Shown here: positions 23,799 through 32,710 of the stretch, one piece after another
How the letters are laid out: each line of letters opens with the position of its first letter
Numbering within the stretch: position 1 is the stretch's first letter
NCBI RefSeq assembly: GCF_050107595.1
Contig: NZ_JBNILH010000004.1
Span: 186,001 to 250,000, forward strand
DNA from: Bacillus_AB infantis_C
GTDB lineage: Bacteria; Bacillota; Bacilli; Bacillales; Cytobacillaceae
Reading direction: 5' to 3'
DNA length: 64,000 bases
Position numbers and translations under genes: made by a program
The notes under the pieces: model-generated
What the model was told of the DNA's origin: nothing
What the model saw: only the letters and a program-made list of their open reading frames with translations
The model's database searches: none

Positions 23799-26678
23799 TT
23801 ATGCTTTTGATATGCTTGTTTCTCTTTCTTTGACCAGCTTCTGCATGCGGATGCGGTCCCTGTCCAGGATGGGCTTTAGATATTTGCCGGTATAGGAGCC
23901 TTCTGCTTCAGCCACTTTTTCCGGAGTGCCCTGGGCAATGATGGTCCCGCCTTTATCGCCGCCTTCTGGTCCAAGGTCGACTATATAGTCGGCAGCCTTG
24001 ATGACATCGAGATTATGCTCGATGACCAGGACTGTATCCCCGTTTTCAACAAGCCTCTGCAATACGGTGAGCAGCCTGGAGATATCATCGACATGGAGCC
24101 CTGTGGTAGGCTCATCCAGAATATAGAAAGAGCGGCCGGTTGACCTGCGGTGAAGCTCAGAAGCCAGCTTTACCCGCTGGGCCTCCCCTCCGGACAATGT
24201 CGTTGCCGGCTGGCCAAGTGTGATATAGCCGAGGCCAACATCATAGATTGTCTGGAGCTTGCGGCTGATCTTTGGAATATTTTCAAAGAATTCAAGCGCG
24301 TCCTCAACTGTCATATCCAGGATGTCAGATATATTTTTCCCTTTATACTTTACTTCAAGAGTTTCGCGGTTATAGCGTTTCCCATGGCATACCTCGCAAG
24401 GGACATACACATCAGGAAGGAAATGCATCTCAATCTTGATGATTCCGTCTCCGCGGCACGCCTCGCATCTTCCGCCTTTTACGTTGAAGCTGAAACGCCC
24501 CTTTTTGTATCCGCGGACCTTTGCTTCATTGGTAGAGGCGAATACATCGCGGATATCATCAAAGACGCCAGTATAGGTTGCCGGATTAGAGCGCGGTGTC
24601 CGTCCGATCGGCGACTGGTCGATGTCAATGACCTTATCAAGATGCTCAATCCCTTTGACATCCTTATGCTCCCCTGGCTTTGTTTTGGCTTTGTGAAGCT
24701 TTTGCGCCAGCGTTTTATGGAGGATCTCATTGATCAGCGTACTTTTCCCGGAACCGGAAACACCAGTGACAGCAGTAAACGTGCCAAGCGGGAATTTGGC
24801 ATTTACGTTTTTCAGATTGTTTTCCTGTGCACCCTTGATTTCAATGAAACGTCCATCGCTTTTTCTCCGTTCAAGCGGCAGCGGGATGAACTTCTTGCCT
24901 GACAAATACTGGCCGGTCAAGGAATTCGGATCTTCCATTACCTCTGCAGGCGTACCCTGGGAAACAATCTGGCCGCCGTGCACGCCCGCTCCAGGGCCGA
25001 CATCAATAAGGTAATCGGCTGCGATCATTGTATCCTCATCATGCTCGACGACAATGAGCGTGTTCCCGATATCACGCATATTTTTCAGCGTATCGATCAG
25101 TCTGTCATTATCGCGCTGATGAAGGCCGATTGACGGCTCATCCAGGATATAAAGGACACCGGTAAGGCGGGAACCGATCTGAGTGGCAAGACGGATGCGC
25201 TGTGCTTCGCCGCCTGACAGCGTGCCTGCTGCCCGGCTTAGTGTCAGATAATCCAAGCCTACGTTGATGAGAAAACCAAGCCTTTCTTTTATTTCCCTTA
25301 AGATGAGATTGGCAATCTGCCGTTCTTTCTCAGAGAGAATGACATTTTCAAAAAAGTCTTCTGCCTCTTCAATGGACAATGATGTAATTTTCCCAATATG
25401 CTCGCCTGCAATCAGGACAGCAAGGCTTTCCTGTTTCAGGCGGTTGCCCTTACAGGCTGGGCAGGGATGCTGGGCCATATACTTTTCCATCTGTTCGCGG
25501 ATATAATCAGAGCTTGTTTCCTTGAAGCGCCTTTCAACATTGCGGATAACGCCTTCAAACTCAATAAAGTTTTCCCTTACCTGGCCAAAGTCGTTTTCAT
25601 AGCGGAAATAGATCTTTTCCCCTTTTGCTCCGTAAAGAAGCTTATCAAGCAAATGCTTCGGTATATCCTGTACAGGCATGTCCATGTCAATTCCCAAATG
25701 ACTGCTGACTGCCTCAAGCAGCTGAGGGTAATATTGGGAGCTTGTCGGCTCCCAAGGGGCGATGGCATGCTGCCTTAAAGATAGTCCGCGGTTTGGAATG
25801 ACAAGATCAACATCCACTTCAAGCTTGCTGCCGAGCCCGTCACAGGATGGGCAGGCACCAAATGGGCTGTTGAAGGAGAACATTCTCGGTTCAAGCTCAC
25901 CGATGGAGAAGCCGCAGTGCGGGCAGGCATGGTTTTCGCTGAAGAGGAGCTCTTCCTCTCCGATTACATCAATGATGACTTTGCCTTCACCGAGCTTAAG
26001 CGCCGTTTCAAGAGAGTCAGCCAGCCTTGCTGCCACGCCCTCTTTCACGACCACACGGTCAATGACTACTTGTATGCTGTGTTTCTTATTTTTTTCCAAT
26101 GTGATGTCTTCGCCCAGGTCATGCATTTCTCCGTTGACCCTGACACGGACATAGCCCTGCTTTTTCACATCCTCAAGAACCTTGACGTGGGTTCCCTTCC
26201 TGCCCTCAACGACCGGAGCAAGGACCTGCATCTTCGTTCTTTCCGGATATTCCATGATCCTGTCGACCATCTGCTCGATTGTCTGGGAGGATATCTCCAC
26301 ATTATGGATCGGGCATGTCGGACGGCCGACCCTGGCGAACAGCAGCCGCAGATAATCGTAGATTTCCGTCACGGTGCCGACAGTCGATCTTGGGTTCCTG
26401 CTTGTTGTTTTCTGGTCGATGGAGATTGCCGGCGACAGCCCTTCAATGGCATCGACATCAGGCTTATCCATCTGGCCGAGGAACTGGCGCGCGTAGGCGG
26501 AAAGAGATTCCACATAGCGGCGCTGCCCCTCTGCATATATCGTATCAAAGGCCAAGGATGACTTCCCGGATCCGGAAAGCCCCGTCAGCACCACAAGCTT
26601 ATCCCTCGGGATGGTGACATCAATATCCTTCAGGTTATGGGCCCTGGCGCCTTTTACAATCAGTTTTTCCATTGCCAT
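23799..26678 (-). CDS. uvrA: Excinuclease ABC subunit A
   Basis: DNA damage sensor of nucleotide excision repair; 959 residues with two ABC-type ATPase modules. The first Walker A is GLSGSGKSS (about 33-41) and the second GVSGSGKST (near 645). Each module has an ABC signature, LSGGEAQRIRLA and LSGGEAQRVKLA. Zinc fingers include CPHCGFSIGELEPRMFSFNSPFGACPSC and the CEACRGDGII region. It lies 7 bp after uvrB in a LexA-type operon. Confidence 0.98.
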   Translation of the reverse strand: MAMEKLIVKGARAHNLKDIDVTIPRDKLVVLTGLSGSGKSSLAFDTIYAEGQRRYVESLSAYARQFLGQMDKPDVDAIEGLSPAISIDQKTTSRNPRSTVGTVTEIYDYLRLLFARVGRPTCPIHNVEISSQTIEQMVDRIMEYPERTKMQVLAPVVEGRKGTHVKVLEDVKKQGYVRVRVNGEMHDLGEDITLEKNKKHSIQVVIDRVVVKEGVAARLADSLETALKLGEGKVIIDVIGEEELLFSENHACPHCGFSIGELEPRMFSFNSPFGACPSCDGLGSKLEVDVDLVIPNRGLSLRQHAIAPWEPTSSQYYPQLLEAVSSHLGIDMDMPVQDIPKHLLDKLLYGAKGEKIYFRYENDFGQVRENFIEFEGVIRNVERRFKETSSDYIREQMEKYMAQHPCPACKGNRLKQESLAVLIAGEHIGKITSLSIEEAEDFFENVILSEKERQIANLILREIKERLGFLINVGLDYLTLSRAAGTLSGGEAQRIRLATQIGSRLTGVLYILDEPSIGLHQRDNDRLIDTLKNMRDIGNTLIVVEHDEDTMIAADYLIDVGPGAGVHGGQIVSQGTPAEVMEDPNSLTGQYLSGKKFIPLPLERRKSDGRFIEIKGAQENNLKNVNAKFPLGTFTAVTGVSGSGKSTLINEILHKTLAQKLHKAKTKPGEHKDVKGIEHLDKVIDIDQSPIGRTPRSNPATYTGVFDDIRDVFASTNEAKVRGYKKGRFSFNVKGGRCEACRGDGIIKIEMHFLPDVYVPCEVCHGKRYNRETLEVKYKGKNISDILDMTVEDALEFFENIPKISRKLQTIYDVGLGYITLGQPATTLSGGEAQRVKLASELHRRSTGRSFYILDEPTTGLHVDDISRLLTVLQRLVENGDTVLVIEHNLDVIKAADYIVDLGPEGGDKGGTIIAQGTPEKVAEAEGSYTGKYLKPILDRDRIRMQKLVKERETSISKA

Positions 26679-26685
26679 CAGTTCG

Positions 26686-28665
26686 TCATCCTTCCGCTTT
26701 CAGCTCTAATAATAAATCACGAAGCTCGGCCGCCCGCTCGAAGTTGAGCGCCTTGGCTGCTTCCTTCATTTCCTTTTCCATATTTGCGATCAGTTTGTCG
26801 CGTTCTTTCTTTGTCATTTTTGCCGGCTTGGCTGGTGCAGCATAATCGGCCTGCTCCTCGGCAGCGTGGGTGGCGCGGATCACATCGCGGATTTCCTTCT
26901 GAATCGTCTGCGGTGTGATGCCGTGCTCCTCATTATAAGCTTCCTGGATGGCCCGGCGCCTTTTCGTCTCGCTGATCGCCAGCTCCATTGAATTGGTGAT
27001 CTTGTCTGCGTACATGATGACATGGCCGGATGCATTCCTGGCCGCGCGCCCGATTGTCTGGATGAGGGACCTCTCTGAACGGAGGAAGCCCTCTTTATCT
27101 GCATCAAGAATGCTGACAAGGGAAACCTCCGGAATGTCGAGCCCCTCCCTCAGGAGATTGATCCCGATCAGTACATCATATTTTCCAAGGCGGAGCTCAC
27201 GGATGATCTCAATCCGTTCCAGCGTCTTGACCTCTGAATGGAGATACTGCACCTTTATGCCGATTTCCTTCAGATAGTCGGTCAAGTCCTCTGACATTTT
27301 TTTCGTCAAGGTCGTAATGAGGACCCTCTCATTCTTCTTTACCCGTTCATTGATTTCGCCAATCAGGTCATCAATCTGGCCTTCAATCGGGCGCACCTCG
27401 ATCGTCGGATCAAGCAGCCCTGTCGGCCGGATGATCTGCTGGACCATTTCCGGCGTATGCTCTATTTCATATGGACCCGGGGTTGCGGAAACATATACAA
27501 TCTGATTAATATGCTTTTCGAATTCCGGGAAGGTGAGCGGCCTGTTGTCCATCGCGGAAGGCAGCCTGAATCCATGATCCACAAGGACTGACTTCCTGGC
27601 CTGGTCTCCGTTGAACATTCCCCTTACCTGCGGAATCGTTACGTGTGATTCGTCCACGACCATCAGGAAATCATCAGGGAAATAATCAATCAGCGTATAC
27701 GGCGTCGATCCGGCCGGGCGGAGAGTCAGGTGGCGGGAATAGTTCTCGATCCCTGAGCAGAAGCCCATTTCCCTCATCATTTCAAGGTCATAGCGCGTCC
27801 TCTGTTCCAGGCGCTGCGCCTCAAGAAGCTTGCCGTTTTCACGCATTTCCTCCAGACGCTCTTCCAATTCCTTTTCGATATTACCGATCGCAATCTTCAT
27901 CTTTTCCTCGCGTGTGACGAAGTGGGAGGCCGGGAAGATGGCAACATGGTCGCGCTCGCCCATGATTTCTCCGGTCAGTGCATCCACCTCGCGGATCCGG
28001 TCAATCTCATCACCGAAAAATTCGACCCGCATGCAATGCTCATCCCTTGAAGCCGGGAAGATTTCCACCACATCGCCTCGGACTCTGAACGTCCCCCTCC
28101 GGAAATCAATATCGTTCCGCTCATACTGGATATCAACAAGGCGGCGCAGAAGCTGGTTGCGCTCAATTTCCATCCCTGTCCTCAAGGAGAGCACAAGCTC
28201 TTTGTACTCTTCCGGCGAACCGAGGCCGTATATGCAGGAAACACTGGCGATGATGATAACGTCTTTCCGTTCAAAAAGTGAAGACGTCGCTGAGTGGCGC
28301 AGCTTATCAATTTCATCATTGATGCTCGCATCTTTTTCAATGAATGTATCTGTCTGCGGCACGTATGCCTCAGGCTGGTAGTAATCATAATAACTGACAA
28401 AATACTCTACAGCATTGTTCGGGAAAAAGTCCTTGAACTCACTGTAAAGCTGGCCGGCCAGAGTTTTATTATGGGCAATGACCAAAGTAGGCTTGTTAAC
28501 CTCTTTAATCACATTGGAAATGGTAAACGTCTTACCAGTACCAGTCGCACCCAACAGGGTCTGATGACGCTTGCCGGATCGAATGCCCTCGACAATCCTG
28601 CTGATGGCCTCCGGCTGATCGCCCTGCGGCGAATATTTTGAGACTAATTCAAATTGGTCCTTCAC
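26686..28665 (-). CDS. uvrB: Excinuclease ABC subunit B
   Basis: Helicase-like damage-verifying subunit; 659 residues. Helicase motif I is LLGATGTGKTFT (about 38-49), the beta-hairpin region is YYDYYQPEAYVP, and motif VI is QTIGRAARN. The C-terminal UVR domain (about 620-655, KEMKEAAKALNFERAAELRD) contacts UvrC. The start codon is GTG with AGGAGG eight bases upstream. A LexA-type box lies 250 bp upstream, so the gene should be DNA-damage inducible. Confidence 0.98.
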   Translation of the reverse strand: MKDQFELVSKYSPQGDQPEAISRIVEGIRSGKRHQTLLGATGTGKTFTISNVIKEVNKPTLVIAHNKTLAGQLYSEFKDFFPNNAVEYFVSYYDYYQPEAYVPQTDTFIEKDASINDEIDKLRHSATSSLFERKDVIIIASVSCIYGLGSPEEYKELVLSLRTGMEIERNQLLRRLVDIQYERNDIDFRRGTFRVRGDVVEIFPASRDEHCMRVEFFGDEIDRIREVDALTGEIMGERDHVAIFPASHFVTREEKMKIAIGNIEKELEERLEEMRENGKLLEAQRLEQRTRYDLEMMREMGFCSGIENYSRHLTLRPAGSTPYTLIDYFPDDFLMVVDESHVTIPQVRGMFNGDQARKSVLVDHGFRLPSAMDNRPLTFPEFEKHINQIVYVSATPGPYEIEHTPEMVQQIIRPTGLLDPTIEVRPIEGQIDDLIGEINERVKKNERVLITTLTKKMSEDLTDYLKEIGIKVQYLHSEVKTLERIEIIRELRLGKYDVLIGINLLREGLDIPEVSLVSILDADKEGFLRSERSLIQTIGRAARNASGHVIMYADKITNSMELAISETKRRRAIQEAYNEEHGITPQTIQKEIRDVIRATHAAEEQADYAAPAKPAKMTKKERDKLIANMEKEMKEAAKALNFERAAELRDLLLELKAEG

Positions 28666-28911
28666 AAAAAAAGCCTCCTGTTCAAGAAGTTGGTTTTAAC
28701 ATTTTATCTATATTTGCAGGCAGGCATACCAGTAAGCAAGCACCTTGCTTCCGTTGCCCCCTGTTCTTTTAATGGTTAAGCGGTCCTAAATGCACGTGAT
28801 GATTCCTGCTGAAGATATATTATAGAAGAAAAAGGTCTGAAGCCTTGTACGAAGCTGAAAAACTCATATCCTCATTCTACCACAAAGCACATGAAAGAAA
28901 CCAGGAATATG

Positions 28912-28925
28912 CGAACGGATATTCG
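28912..28925. promoter_or_regulatory. LexA (SOS) box upstream of uvrB
   Basis: CGAACGGATATTCG matches the Bacillus SOS box CGAAC-N4-GTTCG with one mismatch. It lies about 33 bp upstream of a TAGAAT -10 element on the uvrB strand. Confidence 0.78.
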
Positions 28926-29118
28926 TTTTATATGAATAACATATGATGATTAAAAACACCTCCTGCCCGAAACGGCTCGATTCCTGCCGAAGAAAGGTTA
29001 ATCAAACGTTTGATTATATGGTGAACCAGCCCCTTAAAGCTGGGATATTTCCCGCGAAATATGTCGGCGGGAAATATGGATGGTGATGACAGCTAAAAAC
29101 CTTGCTTGCTACACAAAA

Positions 29119-29152
29119 TAACCTGCCCGATTTAAACCAGGCAGGTTTTTAA
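29119..29152. terminator. csbA terminator (possibly bidirectional)
   Basis: Stem AACCTGCC / GGCAGGTT (29120-29127 and 29140-29147) with a 12-nt loop. The U-tract is best on the plus strand, but the minus strand also reads TTATTTTG after the stem. Confidence 0.7.
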
Positions 29153-29166
29153 AAGATATTATTGAA

Positions 29167-29400
29167 TCAAGCTCGCTTTTTTGCTCTTTGTTTCATAATC
29201 TGTGCATACCAGAAACCGGCAGTCAAAGAAAAGGCATCAACAACAATAAGCCCCCAGCTGTCTGTATAGCCCTTGTAGACGGAGGCGGCAATCAGGGCGA
29301 CAGTCAGAATAAGCCCGATCACATGATTATACGTCACCCTCGTAAAGAACATGACAAGCAGTCCGGGCAGCAGCAGAGCTGAAAGATACTTTAGCGCCAC
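29167..29400 (-). CDS. csbA: CsbA-like small membrane protein
   Basis: A 77-residue protein with two to three membrane helices and a basic C terminus (KQRAKKRA). Its sequence and place upstream of uvrB match csbA, a SigB-controlled general-stress gene of B. subtilis. I see no SigB promoter here; the upstream region has a TG-extended TATACT -10 at 29451-29446 with a weak -35. The function is unknown. Confidence 0.83.
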   Translation of the reverse strand: MALKYLSALLLPGLLVMFFTRVTYNHVIGLILTVALIAASVYKGYTDSWGLIVVDAFSLTAGFWYAQIMKQRAKKRA

Positions 29401-29594
29401 TTTTTCACACCTTCTTTATGATAGATTCACTATGAATTGCGGACAAGTATAACATTAGAATAGCGGTTCAAAGTATATGATACAAGCAATTTCAATAAAA
29501 TGCCTCTGTTTTACTTTTATCCTTCTGGCATCGGCGTCTGTTCGCCGGATTCTGTTTGATGCTGATTATTTGGCAGGAGCATCGCTTAGAAACC

Positions 29595-29622
29595 GTATGT
29601 TTGCAAAATACTAACCATAATG
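29595..29622 (+). promoter_or_regulatory. Possible SigG promoter of the SASP gene
   Basis: GTATG (29595-29599), 16-bp spacer and CATAATG (29616-29622) resemble the forespore SigG pattern (GnATR, CATnnTA) with one mismatch and a slightly short spacer. It is placed 20 bp upstream of the SASP start. Confidence 0.35.
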
Positions 29623-29643
29623 AACAGAGAGGAGGTTTGCATA

Positions 29644-29922
29644 ATGTCCAGAAGAAGGAGGCGCCCCCTTGTACCAGAATCCCGCGAAGCTCTCGATACA
29701 TTGAAGGCACGTGTCATGGCCGGCCAGGGCTATAAGGTCAGTGCGGAGGCGCCGGAGAAAGTAAAATATGAGGTGGCCAGGGAAAAGGACGTTCCGCTTC
29801 AGCCGGGATATAACGGCAGGCTGACATCCCGCGAGGCAGGTAAAGTCGGCGGCCCGATCGGCGGCAGCATGGTGAAAGAGCTGATCCGTATGGCCCAGGA
29901 AAACCTTAATAAAAATCAATAG
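29644..29922 (+). CDS. Alpha/beta-type small acid-soluble spore protein
   Basis: Spore DNA-binding protein of 92 residues. The conserved SASP core is clear: KYEVAREK (like the GPR protease site) followed by GYNGRLTSREAGKVGGPIGGSMVKELIRMAQ. The N terminus adds a basic stretch (SRRRRRP) and about 35 residues more than the common 60-70 residue family members. The start at 29644 has GAGGAGG upstream; an in-frame ATG at 29620 lies before the ribosome binding site. This gene shows that the organism sporulates. Confidence 0.85.
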   Translation: MSRRRRRPLVPESREALDTLKARVMAGQGYKVSAEAPEKVKYEVAREKDVPLQPGYNGRLTSREAGKVGGPIGGSMVKELIRMAQENLNKNQ

Positions 29923-29934
29923 TATAATGGAAAA

Positions 29935-29971
29935 ATGGAGCCGCCATATCGGCAGCTCCATCCTTTATTTT
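29935..29971. terminator. Bidirectional terminator between the SASP gene and the amidohydrolase gene
   Basis: Stem ATGGAGC-GCC / GGC-GCTCCAT with a 4-nt loop. The plus strand continues CCTTTATTTTT and the minus strand continues TTTTCC. It serves the convergent gene pair. Confidence 0.8.
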
Positions 29972-31176
29972 TGCGCTTCTTTGTTCCTTGCGAACTCTTC
30001 TTTAATGGAAGCAAGCAGTTCAGGCTCAGTGATAAGCCGGAATGCCGTCTGTGCCAGCGCCTTTGCACCCGTCAGCAGGGCTTCATCTCCTTTTTCCGAG
30101 CGTGCAGCTTCACGGAAAGGTACAGTATGGGCAACGAGATCATCGCTGCCGATCTTGATATAAGGATGGATCGTAGGTATCTGCTGGCTGATGTTGCCTG
30201 CATCTGTCGAACCGATTCCTTCCCTGCCTGAGATATCCACCTCTTCGCCCAGTTCCTCGATGACTTCACGAAATGCTTCATCATACGTTCTATTTAATAG
30301 AAGATTATCGACTTCATTCTGGAATGCGATCACATTCAATTCAGCACCCGTTGCCAGGGCGGCACCTTCTGCCACCTTCTTTACTTTTTCTGTAACCTCA
30401 TTTAAATAGGTTCTTGTCGCTGCCCGGATGAAGAAACGCGCTTTTGCATATTCCGGGATAATATTTGGTGCATCGCCTCCGTGAGTGATAATGCCGTGGA
30501 TCCGGACATCATCCTTCAGCTGCTGGCGCAGGGCATTGATTCCAGTGAAAAGCTGGATGACCGCATCAAGTGCATTGATGCCTTCGTGCGGTGAAGCCGC
30601 AGCATGGGCAGGCTTCCCGATATACTCAAAATCCAATGGATCAACTGCCAGTGAGGAGCTTGTCAGTGCCGTCTTGCTTGAAGGATGGATCATAAGCGCT
30701 GCATCAATTCCCTCAGTCAAGCCGTGCTTTACGAAGCTGCCCTTTGCACTGCCGTTCGGACCGCCTTCCTCGGCGGGTGTTCCGAATACGACGACCTCCC
30801 CGCCTGTTTCTTCAATCACCTTGCTTAGTGCAATCGCTGCCGCTGTGCTTGTTGTGCCGATGATATTATGGCCGCAGGCATGGCCGATTCCCGGCAGCGC
30901 GTCATATTCTGCAAGGAAAGCGATGGACGGTCCAGTCTTGGAAGACTTTTTCCTTGCGGCAAAGGCTGTCTCATGGCCGGCAACTGCGCGTTCGACCTCA
31001 AAGCCCTCTTTTTCAAGAATTCCCGAAAGCAATCCGGATGCAAAAAATTCCTCGTTGCCGATTTCCGGCTTGTCATGGATCTGATGGCTTGTTGAAAGGT
31101 AAAGGTCCCTTCCAGCTTCCACACTTTGATTGATTCTTTCCTTCAATTCAGTTACAGATTTAGCAGGTGCTGACAT
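29965..31176 (-). CDS. M20-family amidohydrolase in the methionine transport operon
   Basis: A 403-residue zinc peptidase/deacylase of the M20D group (relatives hydrolyse N-acyl amino acids or p-aminobenzoyl-glutamate). Metal-site motifs include GIGHACGHNIIG, GTPAEEGGPNGSAK and GSTDAGNISQ. The lid/dimerisation domain lies about residues 195-310. It starts 38 bp after metQ and should share the SAM-riboswitch transcript, so a role in freeing methionine or cysteine from N-acylated or peptide forms is likely; this is inference. AGGAGGAG precedes the ATG. Confidence 0.85.
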   Translation of the reverse strand: MSAPAKSVTELKERINQSVEAGRDLYLSTSHQIHDKPEIGNEEFFASGLLSGILEKEGFEVERAVAGHETAFAARKKSSKTGPSIAFLAEYDALPGIGHACGHNIIGTTSTAAAIALSKVIEETGGEVVVFGTPAEEGGPNGSAKGSFVKHGLTEGIDAALMIHPSSKTALTSSSLAVDPLDFEYIGKPAHAAASPHEGINALDAVIQLFTGINALRQQLKDDVRIHGIITHGGDAPNIIPEYAKARFFIRAATRTYLNEVTEKVKKVAEGAALATGAELNVIAFQNEVDNLLLNRTYDEAFREVIEELGEEVDISGREGIGSTDAGNISQQIPTIHPYIKIGSDDLVAHTVPFREAARSEKGDEALLTGAKALAQTAFRLITEPELLASIKEEFARNKEAQK

Positions 31177-31195
31177 AATGATCTCCTCCTATTTG

Positions 31196-31210
31196 CGGTG
31201 CCAGGCACCG
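31196..31210. repeat. Palindrome CGGTGCCAGGCACCG between metQ and the amidohydrolase gene
   Basis: Perfect 7-bp arms around a central base. Variants of the same palindrome occur at 48716 and 48770. On the minus strand it lies just after the metQ stop codon and could modestly attenuate transcription. Confidence 0.6.
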
Positions 31211-31214
31211 GTTT

Positions 31215-32045
31215 TTATTCTCCGATTTCACTAAGCGGGACGAATGTCGGGATGGTGCTGCCTTTGTATTCTTTTTCGATGAATTCAGCTACATCATCTT
31301 CCTGATACAGTTCTCCGAGGCGCTTCAGAGTCTCATTGTCCTTGTCTTCTGTTCTGGCGGCAATGATGTTGATATATGGTGTTGCTGTTGCACTTTCGTG
31401 GAAGATGGAGTCTTCAACAGGGTTGAAGCCAGCATCAACAGCGATTCCGTTATTGATGATGGAGGCCGCTACATCCGGCAGGACGCGCGGTGTCTGGCCC
31501 GCTACTACAGGAACGATTTCAAGGTTTTTCGGGTTGTCTACGATTTTGTCGATGCTGCCATTTCCGTCAAAGTCTTCAGGCAGCGTGATCAAGCCGGCTT
31601 CCTGCAGTAGCAGGAATGATCTTCCCATATTGGTTGCTTCGTTCGGGACGGCAATCTTTCCGCCTTCCGGGATATCTTTTACATCTTTATATTTTTCAGA
31701 GTAGATCCCCATTGGTGCAATAACGGTTGTCGCGATTGGAGAAAGATCCAGATCATGCTCCTTTTTAAAAGCGTTGAAGTAAGAAATAGTCTGGAAGGCA
31801 TTGGCATCAAGCTCTCCCTCTGCAAGGGCAATGTTTGGCTGGACATAATCAGAGAAGCGGACGATTTCAACTTTGATTCCTTCTTTTTCAGCCTTCTTGG
31901 CTACGAAGTCCCAAATGCGGTTGTCAGACCCGCTGACCCCGATTTTCACTTCTTTTTCTTTTTCCTTGCCGCTTGTTGATGATGAGCAGGCTGCACTGAA
32001 AACCGCCAGCGCGAGAATGATTACTGTTAATATTAGTTTTTTCAT
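31215..32045 (-). CDS. metQ: Methionine ABC transporter substrate-binding lipoprotein
   Basis: NlpA/MetQ-family lipoprotein of 276 residues. The signal peptide ends in the lipobox SAAC with Cys20. The mature protein shows family segments KIGVSGSDNRIWDF, LAEGELDANAFQT and AVPNEATNMGRSFLLL. It delivers D/L-methionine to MetNI. It is third in metN-metI-metQ under SAM riboswitch control. Confidence 0.93.
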   Translation of the reverse strand: MKKLILTVIILALAVFSAACSSSTSGKEKEKEVKIGVSGSDNRIWDFVAKKAEKEGIKVEIVRFSDYVQPNIALAEGELDANAFQTISYFNAFKKEHDLDLSPIATTVIAPMGIYSEKYKDVKDIPEGGKIAVPNEATNMGRSFLLLQEAGLITLPEDFDGNGSIDKIVDNPKNLEIVPVVAGQTPRVLPDVAASIINNGIAVDAGFNPVEDSIFHESATATPYINIIAARTEDKDNETLKRLGELYQEDDVAEFIEKEYKGSTIPTFVPLSEIGE

Positions 32046-32059
32046 GTTGATTCCTCCTG

Positions 32060-32710
32060 TTATCGTCTTCTGATTTTTTTGGATAAAATATTGCCGAAGC
32101 TTTGCAGCCCCTGGACCATAATGACCAGGATGGCTACTGTTATGATCATGACCGTTGTATCAAAGCGCTGATAGCCGTAGGTAATGGCCAAATCGCCAAG
32201 CCCTCCGCCTCCGACAGCCCCTGCCATGGCTGATGCTCCGACAAGTCCGACGGTTGCAATGGTCAGTGCCAGGACAAGTGAGCTGAGCGCTTCCGGTACG
32301 AGAAACTTAAAAATAATCTGTGCCGGTGTTGCTCCCATCGCTTCTGCTGCCTCGAGGACGCCCGGATCAACCTCCAGGAGCGAGTTCTCGATCAATCTTG
32401 CAATATATGGACCGGCATAGAATACGAGCGGTACAACAGCAGCCGCCGTTCCGATTGAGGTGCCTACTAAAAGGCGCGTCACCGGGATGATTGCGACCAT
32501 CAGGATGATGAATGGAACAGAGCGGAATATGTTGATGATCCCATTCAGCACGTTAAACACGGGCAGATTCTCCAGCAGATGGCCTTTTCTCGTAATTACC
32601 AGCAGGATGCCCAGCGGCAATCCAAGGATGGTTGAAAAAAGAAGCGAGAAGGCCACCATTTGAATAGTTTCGATGAGTGCTTCTATGATTTGCGTGTGAT
32701 CAACTAGCAT
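32060..32710 (-). CDS. metI: Methionine ABC transporter permease
   Basis: A 216-residue permease with about five membrane helices (often called metP in B. subtilis). The EAA-like coupling loop EAAEAMGATPAQIIFKFLVPEA is visible near residues 130-150. It overlaps the metN stop by 11 bp. It forms the MetN2I2 transporter core. Confidence 0.93.
   Translation of the reverse strand: MLVDHTQIIEALIETIQMVAFSLLFSTILGLPLGILLVITRKGHLLENLPVFNVLNGIINIFRSVPFIILMVAIIPVTRLLVGTSIGTAAAVVPLVFYAGPYIARLIENSLLEVDPGVLEAAEAMGATPAQIIFKFLVPEALSSLVLALTIATVGLVGASAMAGAVGGGGLGDLAITYGYQRFDTTVMIITVAILVIMVQGLQSFGNILSKKIRRR

Larger units (their letters stand above)
28666..29166. other. uvrB-csbA intergenic region
   Basis: About 500 bp. 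It contains a -10-like TAGAAT (minus strand, 28879-28874), a LexA-type box, an 18-bp perfect palindrome at 28999-29016, an 11-bp inverted repeat at 29045-29077 and the csbA terminator. A small hairpin AAGCAAG-CAC-CTTGCTT (28734-28750) lies in the uvrB leader. No gene is evident. Confidence 0.65.
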
